Positions 35,971-45,427 of a DNA stretch of 64,000 nucleotides are shown here, piece by piece. The notes beneath the pieces are model-generated. The model was not told where the DNA came from and did no database searches. It was given only the letters and a program-made list of their open reading frames with translations. The stretch spans positions 1 to 64,000 of the forward strand of contig NZ_JAMXOT010000051.1 in the NCBI RefSeq assembly GCF_024220515.1. The letters are read 5' to 3'. The stretch comes from Oscillatoria sp. HE19RPO (GTDB taxonomy: Bacteria; Cyanobacteriota; Cyanobacteriia; Cyanobacteriales; Laspinemataceae). Position 1 is the first letter of the stretch. Each line of letters starts with the position of its first letter. Made by a program: the position numbers and the translations under genes.

Positions 35971-36858
35971 TTAGGGAAGATTTTTGCTAATGGGAGACTC
36001 GATACTGAGATTCGGTTTAAGTTCGTAGGCTTTATCATAACTGGCGGCAGCGCTACGGGTGCAATCTAAGGCTTCTAGGGCCAAGGCTCGATAATACCAG
36101 GCTTCGGCATTTTTGGGGTTGAGATTGACGGCTTTATCGAGGCTGACGATCGCCTCTTCATTGCGGTTGAGTTCTTGAAGCACGACTCCGCGATTGTACC
36201 AAGCCCAATGATAGTTAGGAAAGGATTGTACGGCTTTGTCGTAGCTGGCGATCGCTTCGGAATATCGCTTTAACAAGTATAAAGTGTTCCCACGATTGTT
36301 CCACACTTCGTAGAAGTCCGGTTGTGAGGCGAGGGCTTTATCGTAACAAGCGAGGGTTTTTTCCGTCAGTCCCATGCTTTTGAGGGCCAGTCCTCGGTGA
36401 TACCAGGCGCGGGAATAGTCCGGTTTGAATTCGATCGCCCGATCATAGCTGGCGATCGCTTCGTCATATTTACCTAAGTTCCCCAAGGCAATGCCCCGAT
36501 TATTCCAGGTGCGATGATGATCCGGTTTCAGGCGTAAGACGCGATCGTAGCTCTCAATGGCTTCTTGGTGGCGTCCGCTGTCATCGAGGGCGTTGCCACG
36601 ATTGATCAGGGCCTGGTAACAGCCTGGATTGAGCTCTAGCGCCATGTCGTAGCTTTTGATGGCAGGATTAGTCCGCCCCAAGTTGTACAGTGCATTGCCG
36701 CGACAGTACCAGATTTCATCTGTATTGGGTTCTAGTTCCAGAGCTTTGTCATAGCTGGCGATCGCTCCTGTATAGTTTCCCGCTTCACTCAGGCTTAATC
36801 CTTTCCGAAAGAAAAACTCAACCTCTAGGCCCTTAGCACAAGTTATGAAATTTGACAT
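35971..36858 (-). CDS. TPR-repeat protein
   Basis: A 295-residue protein formed almost entirely of eight consecutive 34-residue tetratricopeptide repeats, for example YDEAIASYDRAIEFKPDYSR and HQEAIESYDRVLRLKPDHHR, each containing W(Y/N)NRG-like spacing. No signal peptide, membrane helix or other domain is present, so it is probably a cytoplasmic scaffold. It lies 58 bases upstream of cbiD on the same strand and may be co-transcribed. The start is ATG 36858. Confidence 0.88.
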   Translation of the reverse strand: MSNFITCAKGLEVEFFFRKGLSLSEAGNYTGAIASYDKALELEPNTDEIWYCRGNALYNLGRTNPAIKSYDMALELNPGCYQALINRGNALDDSGRHQEAIESYDRVLRLKPDHHRTWNNRGIALGNLGKYDEAIASYDRAIEFKPDYSRAWYHRGLALKSMGLTEKTLACYDKALASQPDFYEVWNNRGNTLYLLKRYSEAIASYDKAVQSFPNYHWAWYNRGVVLQELNRNEEAIVSLDKAVNLNPKNAEAWYYRALALEALDCTRSAAASYDKAYELKPNLSIESPISKNLP

Positions 36859-37336
36859 CTTTCTTTTGGGAGACGTTTTTAAGATGATGTTAGCCAGGAT
36901 ACCATATTTTCTAGCGGTTGGGAAAACTTTAATTCTAAAATTTTCTGAAGCAATTTAGGGGCCTTTAAATCTGAAGCCCCCATTGCTCATACGGCTCTCC
37001 CCTTGATTATATCCAGGTTTGCGCGGTATTTTTGCAGAAAATTTGCACTACCCCGGTCCGGGATCTGAAGGGTTAACCCAGACGAAGGCTAGGGAGAGAG
37101 TCAGGAAAAAATCATAATGGAGGATTAGATGTCAAGAGCGTTGGGTAGAAATTTTGTAGCCCCAAAAAAAAAGAAGCACCGCTGTGCTCCTGTCCCGAAT
37201 GCATATCTATAGATTTATACCTATCGAGATGCATTTCATAATAGAGTTCATAGATGTCACCCCTAGGCTATATAGATAGAACAAACATCGGAAACATCAA
37301 ATATTCGCGCCGAGTCAGGGTTGCGGTGAGCATTGC
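36859..37336. other. Intergenic region with hairpin
   Basis: It contains a small possible ORF (37129-37212) and an imperfect hairpin, ATGCATATCTATAG / CTATCGAGATGCAT (about 37199-37233). Otherwise nothing is recognised. Confidence 0.45.
37129..37212 (+). CDS. Possible 27-residue basic peptide
   Basis: ATG at 37129 has a strong ribosome site (ggagg, five bases upstream). The frame runs to TAG at 37212 and encodes a basic peptide, MSRALGRNFVAPKKKKHRCA followed by seven residues. It could be a small protein or a chance frame; I recognise no family. Confidence 0.25.
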   Translation: MSRALGRNFVAPKKKKHRCAPVPNAYL

Positions 37337-37816
37337 TTAGGAAAGCCAACCCCATCGACTGCCTTGGGACTGAAGTAGAGTGACGGAGGAAGCGGTTTGT
37401 TGCGGAAACAGGAGAGAGGAAAGATCCCCAGAGAGTTTTTCGTATTCAGCCTCGCGCAAGTCCATGAGAATTTCCCGAATTTGTCCCACATTGGGGTTAT
37501 CAATGAAGCGATCGCGAACCGCTTCTACAGCGCGATCGAGGGCGAGATCGGCTTCAACATCATTTTGAGCTAATCCTAATTCGGCGTAGAGATTGTTGAG
37601 TTCTACTCGTAAGGGGTCTAATTCCGGGGAGTCGGGAAGCTTGTTGAGCAATGTGGCGATCGCCGCTTGGTTTTCCTGCGCAACCACCGAGGATGACTCC
37701 TGATTGTAAGTTGGGATGGAGATAATCTCAGGGTTTTGGTCAACCGCTTGTGCTGGGGTAAAGACCATCAGGGTTGAGATCAATAGACAGGATACACACA
37801 TTTTTCCTTTCCTCAA
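37337..37816 (-). CDS. Secreted hypothetical protein
   Basis: A 159-residue protein with a Sec signal peptide (MRKGKMCVSCLLISTLMVFT, cleavage after PAQA near residue 24). The mature part is helical and acidic (LLNKLPDSPELDPLRVELNN, AVEAVRDRFIDNPNVGQIRE). It is probably periplasmic. I do not recognise the family. It is a single gene: the TPR gene lies about 480 bases downstream and the RRM gene is divergent about 620 bases away. Confidence 0.75.
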   Translation of the reverse strand: MRKGKMCVSCLLISTLMVFTPAQAVDQNPEIISIPTYNQESSSVVAQENQAAIATLLNKLPDSPELDPLRVELNNLYAELGLAQNDVEADLALDRAVEAVRDRFIDNPNVGQIREILMDLREAEYEKLSGDLSSLLFPQQTASSVTLLQSQGSRWGWLS

Positions 37817-38434
37817 TATAGAGTAGTGTTTCTAGATCTTGGTGAGTCTTTCAGTTCAACCATGAGGCTAACCGGACTTTGACACAGAGTCTAGCAGGAA
37901 TGCAAAAAGAATGCAGAAGCAGTTACCATCAGCGGTTCAGAACTTCCGCAATGTTAGCAATGTCACCCGAACTGTAGGCAGGATAGGAAGTGACCCGACT
38001 CTCTAGGGGGGCGATCAAACAGTTCCAGGCTGGAAAGGGCCGCAGATCCAGGGGGGCCCGGTATGCTGTTTCCAGCATTTTCCCTCGTCACTTCCTCCGG
38101 GTTCAGGGGTAAGAGGTTCCTAAAATCACTCAAGAACCCTGGTGGGATTTTGAGGGTTGAGGGATTGATGCGGCGAGATTTATCCTCAAAAAAGAGGCGA
38201 TCGCCCGGGAATTTCAATCCCAGAAAATACCTAGAGTAAAGGGTTTCAGCCTATTTTACGAAAAATTACGGATGGCTTTGCCCAAACTGAAAAAACTGTG
38301 TTATTCTTATGGATGAGATTGAAATTCGGTTGCAGTGTTTGTTTCGAGTATTGATAGGTATTTCTCCCTTTCGTCTGGACAGGCTTCTCTCCGAAAACTT
38401 GACCTCTACATCCGTTGAATTTTGGAGTTAGTCC
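37817..38434. other. Divergent intergenic region and RRM gene leader
   Basis: About 620 bases. The part just before the RRM gene (about 38290-38434) is probably a long 5' leader, as is usual for cold-induced RRM genes of cyanobacteria. An open frame at 37963-38217 on the other strand is not protein-like. Confidence 0.45.
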
Positions 38435-38755
38435 ATGTCTATTTACGTTGGTAATCTCTCTTATGAAGTTACCCAAGAAGATCTGAGTGCCGTATTCGCA
38501 GAATACGGTTCTGTTAAGCGAGTCAACTTGCCCACCGACCGAGAAACGGGTCGTGTGCGCGGCTTTGCGTTTGTGGAAATGTCCACTGAAACTGAAGAAA
38601 CCGCTGCGATTGAAGCCCTTGATGGGGCTGAGTGGATGGGTCGCGATATGAAAGTCAACAAGGCCAAACCCCGTGAAGACCGTGGCTCCTTTGGCGGCGG
38701 CGGTGGTGGCGGTGGTCGTGGTGGCCGTCGCAATAACTTCTCGAAAGGCTACTAA
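38435..38755 (+). CDS. RRM-type RNA-binding protein with glycine-rich tail
   Basis: A 106-residue cyanobacterial Rbp protein. One RNA recognition motif covers residues 1-80, with RNP2 IYVGNLS (3-9) and RNP1 RGFAFVEM (42-49). The tail is Gly/Arg-rich (GGGGGGGGRGGRR). Such proteins bind single-stranded RNA and are often cold-inducible or involved in mRNA localisation; the Gly-rich tail marks the cold-responsive type. A long leader and a strong terminator (38911-38942) support single-gene transcription. Confidence 0.93.
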   Translation: MSIYVGNLSYEVTQEDLSAVFAEYGSVKRVNLPTDRETGRVRGFAFVEMSTETEETAAIEALDGAEWMGRDMKVNKAKPREDRGSFGGGGGGGGRGGRRNNFSKGY

Positions 38756-38910
38756 GTTTAGATTAGTGGAACTCCAAACGATGAAATCTCCCGAATGATA
38801 AGGTTACAGGCACTGAAACCTTCGGTGCCAGGATCCTCTAGTCACAATCGGAGAGTTTTTTTCTGGAAACCCATAAGATGAACCCTTTTCATTTTATAGC
38901 TTAACCCGAA

Positions 38911-38942
38911 AAAGCTCAGATATTCAATATCTGAGCTTTTTT
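38911..38942 (+). terminator. Rho-independent terminator of the RRM gene
   Basis: AAGCTCAGATATT-ca-ATATCTGAGCTT stem followed by T residues. It has an almost perfect 12-bp stem and lies 155 bases after the stop codon. Confidence 0.88.
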
Positions 38943-39082
38943 ATTGGCTTTAACCTTTAACTAAGGGGATTGCACAATATAAATCATTCAAACGTTCAAC
39001 GTCCCCCCTTCAGGGGTTTCTTTAAAGATGACTCGGTGAAGGAGTCACTACCAACATTTTGGAGGTTTGATTTTTTGGAGTT

Positions 39083-39126
39083 CCCTAAATGTAGAGGCGA
39101 TTCGCGAATCGCCTCTACATTTAGGG
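39083..39126. repeat. 44-bp perfect palindrome (REP)
   Basis: Both 22-base arms (CCCTAAATGTAGAGGCGATT plus CG) are exact complements. The inner 34 bases are identical to the palindrome inside the DnaX intein (21687-21720), and neighbouring bases (ttccctaaatg / ttcctaaatg) also agree. Confidence 0.95.
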
Positions 39127-39155
39127 TGGATTTTCAACGGATGCGCAACTCCTGC

Positions 39156-39635
39156 CTACTCCCGATTGAATGCAAACCGCCCATTAACTTTTTCCCCCTG
39201 AATATCCGTGAGAATTGCCACCTTATACTCCCCAGATACTTCCGCAGGTAGGAAGGCGGCATAATGTTCCCCGGGTTCGTCATAGGCTAGTTCTAGGGTT
39301 CGTTGTTCCCCAGTGGGCGTTTCCACCTGCGCGGTAACCGTAGCACCGGGAATCGCTTCGTGAGTCTCTTCGGTTTGTAGATAAAAATCTAATTGGACTC
39401 CTCCGGGCTCCGGTAACGCCACGAACTCTAAATGATACGGACCGACTTTAATCTCCTGTACCCCTTGGGTCAGGGGTTTTTCTGGGGTCGTTGCCGGGGG
39501 TGTTGCTGTGGTTTCCGTGGGGGTTTCCATCTCACTTTCTAGCACAGTTGAGTCCGGTTCTCCGGTTCCACAGGCGGTTAACCCGATTAATCCCAGACTA
39601 ACGGCAATACAACCTAATTTGAGCGATCGCCACAT
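39156..39635 (-). CDS. Periplasmic lipoprotein (YtkA/FixH-like) of the metal efflux locus
   Basis: A 159-residue lipoprotein. The signal peptide ends in the lipobox LTAC (LGLIGLTACGTGEPDS), giving lipidation at about Cys22. A Thr/Pro/Glu-rich linker precedes a beta-sandwich domain (about 62-159; GPYHLEFVALPEPGGVQLDF, YAAFLPAEVSGEYKVAILTD) resembling YtkA/FixH-like domains. The frame is open to 39674, but the ATG at 39635 gives a proper signal peptide. It directly follows the RND pump gene (43 bases), so it is likely a periplasmic accessory of that pump, perhaps a metal-binding factor. Few Met, His or Cys are present in the domain. Confidence 0.72.
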   Translation of the reverse strand: MWRSLKLGCIAVSLGLIGLTACGTGEPDSTVLESEMETPTETTATPPATTPEKPLTQGVQEIKVGPYHLEFVALPEPGGVQLDFYLQTEETHEAIPGATVTAQVETPTGEQRTLELAYDEPGEHYAAFLPAEVSGEYKVAILTDIQGEKVNGRFAFNRE

Positions 39636-39678
39636 TTTGAGTTCTCCTTGAGTATGACCTTCTATTCTTGACAATAGC

Positions 39679-42600
39679 TTAAGAATTCGTAACGGGTTTC
39701 ACTCCATCATCAAACCGTTCCTCCCTATTTTCTATAGAAGCTTGTTTCGGCTTTAACCTCCGGCCAAATTGAGAATAAAGCGCCGGAATTACTAACAAGG
39801 TTAACGCCGTGGAACTAAATAATCCCCCCAAGACCACCACCGCCAAGGGTTGTAAAATCTCCTTTCCGGCCCCGGTTCCGATCGCCAAGGGTAACATCCC
39901 TAAAGCTGAAGTTAAAGCAGTCATTAAAATCGCCGTCAACCGTTCCATTGAACCCTGAAAAATTACCGATTTGAGCGGCATTCCTTCAGCGAGTTTAGAA
40001 TTATAATTATCCACCAATAACAGCCCATTGCGGGTAGCAACCCCAAACAAGGTAATAAATCCCACCATCGAAGCGACAGAAAGAACACCACCCCCCAAAG
40101 CAACGGAAAAAATTCCGCCGGTAATTGCTAAGGGGAGATTGAGCATAATCATCACCGTACTCGCTAGAGATTTAACTGCAAAATACATTAAAATAGCAAT
40201 CACAATCAGGGCTAATGACCCAAATATTAGGAAGTTTTGGGTCGCCCGTTGTTCTGCTTCAAACTGTCCCCCATATTGGATAAAATATCCTGCTGGAAGT
40301 TGCACCGATTCGCGAATCTTTTCTCTAACTTCCTCTACAATACTGCCTAAATCTCCCTTAGAAACATTGGCCGAAACAACAATTAAGCGGGAGACATTTT
40401 CCCGGTTAATGGTATTAGGACCCGTGCCATAATCAATCCGGGCGACTTGGGCGAGAGGAATTTTTGTACCATTAGGGGTATCAACTAATAAGTTGCGAAT
40501 GGTATCTAAATTGTTGCGAAAATCTTCTTTTAGCCAGACGACCAAATCAAACAATTGTTGTTGTTCTAGCACTTGGGAAACAACCCGTCCATTCAAGGCG
40601 GTTTCCACCATGTCTGACAAGTCCCCCACAGTTAATCCATAGCGGGCAGCAGCAGGGCGATCAAAGTGAATTTGCACCTGACGGATGGGGACTTGGGGTT
40701 CGAGTTGCAAGTCTACTATGCTGGGAATATCCTGCATCACATCCCGGACTTGCCCCCCCAGAATGCGGAGTTCCGGGAGTTCAGGACCGAAGACTTTGAC
40801 GGCGATCGCACTTCTGACTCCGGAGAGGACTTCATCCATGCGGTGAGAGATAAATCCGCCAATGCTGGGGGCAACTCCCGGTAATTTGTCGAATTCTTCC
40901 CGTAACTTGGCGATCGCCTCTTCCCGATTTTCTATCCCCTCATCACTCAACTCCACATCCAAATGTCCTAAGGTTACGCCCCCAGCATCAGCATCTCCCG
41001 GTGCTCGTCCTGATCGCATCTGTACCCAACTAAACCGGGGGTCATCTTTCAGGGCATCTTGAATCGCTAAACCCGCCCGATTAGTCATTTCTAAAGATAC
41101 TCCCGGATAGAGGACCATTGCATTCATTAAAGATCGTTCCTGAAACTCTGGTAAAAACACCCGTCCCAAGGATGGCAAGACAATCAAAGAAGCAATAAAT
41201 GCAGCCGTAGCTATCCCTATAACCAGAGTGGGCAATTGAATCGAAAATTGCAATAAAGGCCGATACAGTCGTTCTGAAACCCGTGAAACCCAGGTTTCTT
41301 CTTCCGGTAAGGGTTGAGAGGCTAATAAAAACGCACATAAGGCCGGGGATAGAGTCAATGCCACAAAGGTTGAGGCGAAAATCGACACTAAATAGGCCAC
41401 TCCCATCGGTGCAAAAATTCGCCCTTCAACGCCGGTTAAGGTGAAAATAGGGGCAAAGATAACGGCAATAATGATCGTAGAAAATACCACACTGACCCGC
41501 ACTTCTACCGAAGTATCATAAACCACTTGAAGCGGAGAAACTGGATTCTCTGACGCTTGGTTTTTTCTTAGCCCTCGGTAACAGTTTTCCATATCTACAA
41601 TGGAGTCATCTACCACGGAACCAATGGCAACGGCCAGTCCGCCCAGAGTCATGGTATTAATGGCTTGACCGAAGAGATTCATCACCATTAATCCAATAAT
41701 TAAGGATAAGGGAATGGCACTCAGGGTAATCACGGCAGTGCGCCAATTCATTAAGAACAGAAACAGAATAATTGAAACGATGATAATTCCATCTCGCAGA
41801 GAATCGCTGACATTTTTAATAGAAGCATCAATAAAATCCGATTGCCGAAAGGTGACCATTATCTTGACATCGGGCGGTAAGCTTGCCTGGAGTTCTGAGA
41901 TCGCCTCCTCCACCGCTTTCGTTACTGTTGGAGTATCTGCTAGGGGTTGTTTATTCACCATCAGCACCACGGCAGATTGTCCATTCACACTCCCATCGCC
42001 CCGTTTCAAGGCAGCCCCAATTTTTACCTCGGCCACATCTTCTAATAGAATGGGCGTACCATTACGGGATGTTACCACAGATTTTTGTAAATCTTCTATG
42101 GATTCTATCCGCCCAATTCCTCGGATAATTAATTCCCGGTCTGGACTCTGTAAAAAACCCCCAGCCGCATTGGTGTTAGCTGCTTCCGCTGCCTCTTCAA
42201 CTTGAGTTAAAGACACATTATAAGCCTGTAATTGTACCGGGTCCGCTAAAACCTGATATTGACGAACATCGCCGCCATAGGCAATGGCTTGAGTCACTCC
42301 TTGGACTGCCAGTAACCGATTAATAATATCGAGATCGACCCATCGTCTTAACTCCATTAAGGTGGTTTCTCCCTCTCCCGTCACCGTAAAGGCATATTGA
42401 AGAATTGTGCCAATCGGAGAAGACATCGGAGAAATTTGTGGCGTTTCCACCCCTTCGGGTAATTTACTGACTGCTTGCTGCAATCGTTCGGTGACTAATT
42501 GCCTCGCTTGATACTCATCAGTCCCCCATTTAAAAATCACTTTGACCACCGATAGTCCGATTCCAGAAGCGGATCGCACGGTTTCTAATCCGGGAGTTCC

Positions 42601-42822
42601 ATTAATGGCACTTTCAATGGGATAGGTGATCAAAGATTCCACCTCTTCCGGGGCTAATCCGGGGGCTTCGGTTTGAACTTCCACTTGAGGAGGAGCAAAA
42701 TTGGGAAACACATCTAAGGGCATTTGGGAAATTGTATGAATGCCCAAAATTGTGACAATTATCGCTCCAATCACGACTAACCATCGCTGGGCGATCGACC
42801 ATTTCAGGATACTATTGAGCAT
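39679..42822 (-). CDS. CusA/CzcA-family heavy-metal efflux RND pump
   Basis: A 1,047-residue inner-membrane proton-driven exporter with 12 membrane helices and two large periplasmic loops. The start (MLNSILKWSIAQRWLVVIGA), PLDVFPNFAPPQVEVQTEAP, ESLITYPIESAINGTPGLET and GSVVDDSIVDMENCYRGLRK (helix 4, with the acidic proton-relay pair) are characteristic of heavy-metal RND pumps. Cus-type pumps export Cu(I)/Ag(I) and Czc-type export Co/Zn/Cd; the motifs I can see do not separate the two. The adaptor gene is 180 bases upstream and the lipoprotein gene 43 bases downstream, forming one transcription unit. No outer-membrane TolC-type gene is present here. Confidence 0.93.
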   Translation of the reverse strand: MLNSILKWSIAQRWLVVIGAIIVTILGIHTISQMPLDVFPNFAPPQVEVQTEAPGLAPEEVESLITYPIESAINGTPGLETVRSASGIGLSVVKVIFKWGTDEYQARQLVTERLQQAVSKLPEGVETPQISPMSSPIGTILQYAFTVTGEGETTLMELRRWVDLDIINRLLAVQGVTQAIAYGGDVRQYQVLADPVQLQAYNVSLTQVEEAAEAANTNAAGGFLQSPDRELIIRGIGRIESIEDLQKSVVTSRNGTPILLEDVAEVKIGAALKRGDGSVNGQSAVVLMVNKQPLADTPTVTKAVEEAISELQASLPPDVKIMVTFRQSDFIDASIKNVSDSLRDGIIIVSIILFLFLMNWRTAVITLSAIPLSLIIGLMVMNLFGQAINTMTLGGLAVAIGSVVDDSIVDMENCYRGLRKNQASENPVSPLQVVYDTSVEVRVSVVFSTIIIAVIFAPIFTLTGVEGRIFAPMGVAYLVSIFASTFVALTLSPALCAFLLASQPLPEEETWVSRVSERLYRPLLQFSIQLPTLVIGIATAAFIASLIVLPSLGRVFLPEFQERSLMNAMVLYPGVSLEMTNRAGLAIQDALKDDPRFSWVQMRSGRAPGDADAGGVTLGHLDVELSDEGIENREEAIAKLREEFDKLPGVAPSIGGFISHRMDEVLSGVRSAIAVKVFGPELPELRILGGQVRDVMQDIPSIVDLQLEPQVPIRQVQIHFDRPAAARYGLTVGDLSDMVETALNGRVVSQVLEQQQLFDLVVWLKEDFRNNLDTIRNLLVDTPNGTKIPLAQVARIDYGTGPNTINRENVSRLIVVSANVSKGDLGSIVEEVREKIRESVQLPAGYFIQYGGQFEAEQRATQNFLIFGSLALIVIAILMYFAVKSLASTVMIMLNLPLAITGGIFSVALGGGVLSVASMVGFITLFGVATRNGLLLVDNYNSKLAEGMPLKSVIFQGSMERLTAILMTALTSALGMLPLAIGTGAGKEILQPLAVVVLGGLFSSTALTLLVIPALYSQFGRRLKPKQASIENREERFDDGVKPVTNS

Positions 42823-43001
42823 TGATCACTAGGGGGTAATTTTAATGTTTATCTGCGAGGTAAAATTGAGGAAAAATTACAAGCAAACTCTTGATGATAA
42901 CTTTCCCAAAAATAGAGCTTTACATCAAGTGTTTTTTTTAATTACCTTAAATTTTATTGTTAAATTTAATTCTTTCACTATTAATTTATCCTGGTGTATT
43001 T

Positions 43002-45161
43002 TTATTTTTGATTAACATGATGATTATTTTTGACTAGAACTGGCAGTTCGCAAGAGTCACCGCTCTCAGACTCAGGCAACTCATACCCTTCTGGGGTAAA
43101 ATTGGGGTCCGGTGCAGTTGGTTTTTTCACCACTTTAGTGCGCCGTCCCAACCAAAATGCACCGGCTGCGATCGCCCCTGCTAGAGGTAGCCATCCCCAC
43201 TGCATTAACCCTGATGCATTCATCTCAGTTGCCTCAGTTTCGGTTTCTTCGGCGTGATCATCGCCGCTATTACTGCCCCCTCGGAGGGATTGGGCGTAGA
43301 GTTGCATCGCCCCTTGGGTGACAATGCGATCGCCCGCAAATAATCCATCCTTGACCTCAATTCGCTCTCCAAATTTCTGCCCCAGTCTCACCTCAACCGG
43401 CTGGAATTGTTGTCCATTTTGGACATAAACCACCGGCAAATTATTCACCTCTACAATAGCACTTTCCGGAATACTGGTTACCCCTTCGCTGGTTCTATTT
43501 GTAGCAATTTCTAACTCAGCAAACATTCCCGGTTTTAATTCTCCCCCCACATTATCTACTTCCGCCCTCACGGGAATCACTCGGCTTTCTCCTTGGACAT
43601 CGGGGGCAATATAATCAATTCTTCCAGTAAAGATGCGATTGGGAAAACTTGCGACTCTAATATTGACTTGTTGTCCTATTTTGACTTGGGGTAAATCTTT
43701 TTCATATAGATTGGCGGTGGCCCCCACCCGCGCCTGATTTTGGATTTTCATTAAAGTCGTTCCGGCTGCCTCCACCGATTGACCCGGGGTAATCTCTCGA
43801 TGAGCAACTACGCCAGAAATGGGAGATTTCACGGTAACGGTTCCCTGTTCATCCGGCGTAATATTTAACTGATTTAGGCGAGTTTGATAGGTGCGATCGC
43901 TCAAGTTAACCTGATATTTAGCGGCTTTTAATTCCGCATCCGCTCGTTTTAATTCGGCTTCTGCTGCAATCACCCCTTGGCGACTTTTCGCCCGAGTCAG
44001 TTGCCCTCGCGCTTCGGCTAATAAATCTTCAGATTCCCGCAAATCTCTTAACGGTAAATCTACTTCAGCCCGTTTTACTTCGGCTTGAGCTTCCAGTTGT
44101 CCCAAACGGCTTTGAGCGCGGGCTAATTCGGTTTGCGATCGCGCTAATAATTCTTCTGATTCCCGCAAGTCTCTTAAGGGTAAATCGATTTCGGCTCGTT
44201 TCACTTCGGATTCGGCTTCCAGTTGCCCTAACCGACTTTCAGCGCGTTTTAAGGCAGATTTTGACGCCGCAAACTGGGCTTCGGAATCCAGCATCTGACG
44301 GCGTGGAATTGCCCCTTGTTCGACTAATTCCCGATCCCGTTCAAACCGTTCCTGGGCAACATCTAATTCCGTTTCCGCTTGAGCAATTTCGGCTTCTGCA
44401 AGTTCCATTTGGCGCTGATAGTTTTCTCGGGCAACAGAAAGCACTCCGCCTTCTTCCACTAACTGCCGATCTCGTTCATAGCGAGACTGAGCAATTTCTA
44501 CTTGTTTCTGCGCTGCAGCAATTTCCGATTCTGCTAATTCCACTTGGCGGCGATACCCTTCTTCTGCGGCGGTTAATACCCCGCGTTCCTCCACCAAATT
44601 CCGATCCCGTTCATAGCGCGATTGAGCTGTTGCCACTTGCTGTTCCGCTTGGGCCATTTCTGCATCAGCAATGGTTACCTGTCGTTGATAATTTTGTTGT
44701 GCCAGTTGCCAATTTGCCTCAGCTTGCTTGAGATTAGATTCAGCTTCTGCCTGGTTTTGGAGTGCATCGACTCGCAAAGCTGCTAATTCTGGACTTGACA
44801 AAATTGCCACAGCATCTCCCGCTTGAACCGCATCTCCCGGTTGCACTAATAATTCAATGATTTTCCCGGCGATCGGTGCAGTGACCTCTACAGTTTGATT
44901 GGGTAACGTTTCAATTTGTCCTGTGACTTTGATTCCTGTATCCATCACCGATTGTTGCACGGGTTCCACTAAAATTCCCATGCGTTCAAGGGTTTGAGCA
45001 TCAACTTCAACTCCCCCAGGTGTGTGGCTGGCATCTGCACCTCCTTCAAACTCATTTCCATGTCCATGTCCAGGACCAGCTAAAACTGGCGTAGGCGTCA
45101 TCACAAGCAGGATAGCAGCCAGTAAGGTCGGGGTTAGGTTAGAGTAATTGAGCGATCGCAT
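43002..45161 (-). CDS. CusB-like periplasmic adaptor with enlarged coiled coil
   Basis: A 719-residue adaptor, much longer than the usual 380-500. The signal peptide (LLAAILLVMTPTPVLAG) leads to a Gly/His-rich start (GPGHGHGNEFEGG). A lipoyl/barrel domain begins near residue 65 (IETLPNQTVEVTAPIAGKII). The hairpin region (about 120-430) holds near-identical blocks: SRYERDRNLVEE, SRYERDRQLVEE, ERFERDRELVEQ, and LPLRDLRESEELLARSQTEL then LPLRDLRESEDLLAEARGQL. The barrel and membrane-proximal part follow (GVVAHREITPGQSVEAAGT, ATNRTSEGVTSIPESAIVEV). A C-terminal membrane helix (WGWLPLAGAIAAGAFWLG, about 665) is unusual for the family. Product and function are clear; metal specificity is not. Confidence 0.88.
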   Translation of the reverse strand: MRSLNYSNLTPTLLAAILLVMTPTPVLAGPGHGHGNEFEGGADASHTPGGVEVDAQTLERMGILVEPVQQSVMDTGIKVTGQIETLPNQTVEVTAPIAGKIIELLVQPGDAVQAGDAVAILSSPELAALRVDALQNQAEAESNLKQAEANWQLAQQNYQRQVTIADAEMAQAEQQVATAQSRYERDRNLVEERGVLTAAEEGYRRQVELAESEIAAAQKQVEIAQSRYERDRQLVEEGGVLSVARENYQRQMELAEAEIAQAETELDVAQERFERDRELVEQGAIPRRQMLDSEAQFAASKSALKRAESRLGQLEAESEVKRAEIDLPLRDLRESEELLARSQTELARAQSRLGQLEAQAEVKRAEVDLPLRDLRESEDLLAEARGQLTRAKSRQGVIAAEAELKRADAELKAAKYQVNLSDRTYQTRLNQLNITPDEQGTVTVKSPISGVVAHREITPGQSVEAAGTTLMKIQNQARVGATANLYEKDLPQVKIGQQVNIRVASFPNRIFTGRIDYIAPDVQGESRVIPVRAEVDNVGGELKPGMFAELEIATNRTSEGVTSIPESAIVEVNNLPVVYVQNGQQFQPVEVRLGQKFGERIEVKDGLFAGDRIVTQGAMQLYAQSLRGGSNSGDDHAEETETEATEMNASGLMQWGWLPLAGAIAAGAFWLGRRTKVVKKPTAPDPNFTPEGYELPESESGDSCELPVLVKNNHHVNQK

Positions 45162-45224
45162 AAGTCGAAGGATCTACTAATAATGGTGAATGATATTTCA
45201 CTTACCCAGCTTAACAGGGAAAAA

Positions 45225-45241
45225 TGAAATGGGGATGAAAT
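45225..45241. promoter_or_regulatory. Direct repeat TGAAAT-N5-TGAAAT (candidate regulator site)
   Basis: Two identical six-base half-sites with an 11-bp period lie between the divergent adaptor and CDF genes. On the other strand they read ATTTCA, that is, TTTCAT-type half-sites spaced five apart, which resembles what I remember of the CopR binding site of Synechocystis. Confidence 0.6.
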
Positions 45242-45427
45242 CTCAGGCGATCGCCGTATGCCAGCCACTCCAGGGAGTTTTTCATCATAAATCCTCCCGT
45301 GGGAGGATTCGGCATCTGTAGCGATCGCCGCTAAACTTGTAAAAATTCATACTTATGTGCATTATGAGGAAGATAGCGCTTTAGCGCAACTAGAAACTCG
45401 TCCATCTAACCTTTAAAAGGATTCCAA

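Noticed and set aside
41714-42205. 163-codon open frame on the + strand
   Set aside because: It is antisense to the RND pump gene, whose motifs are unmistakable.
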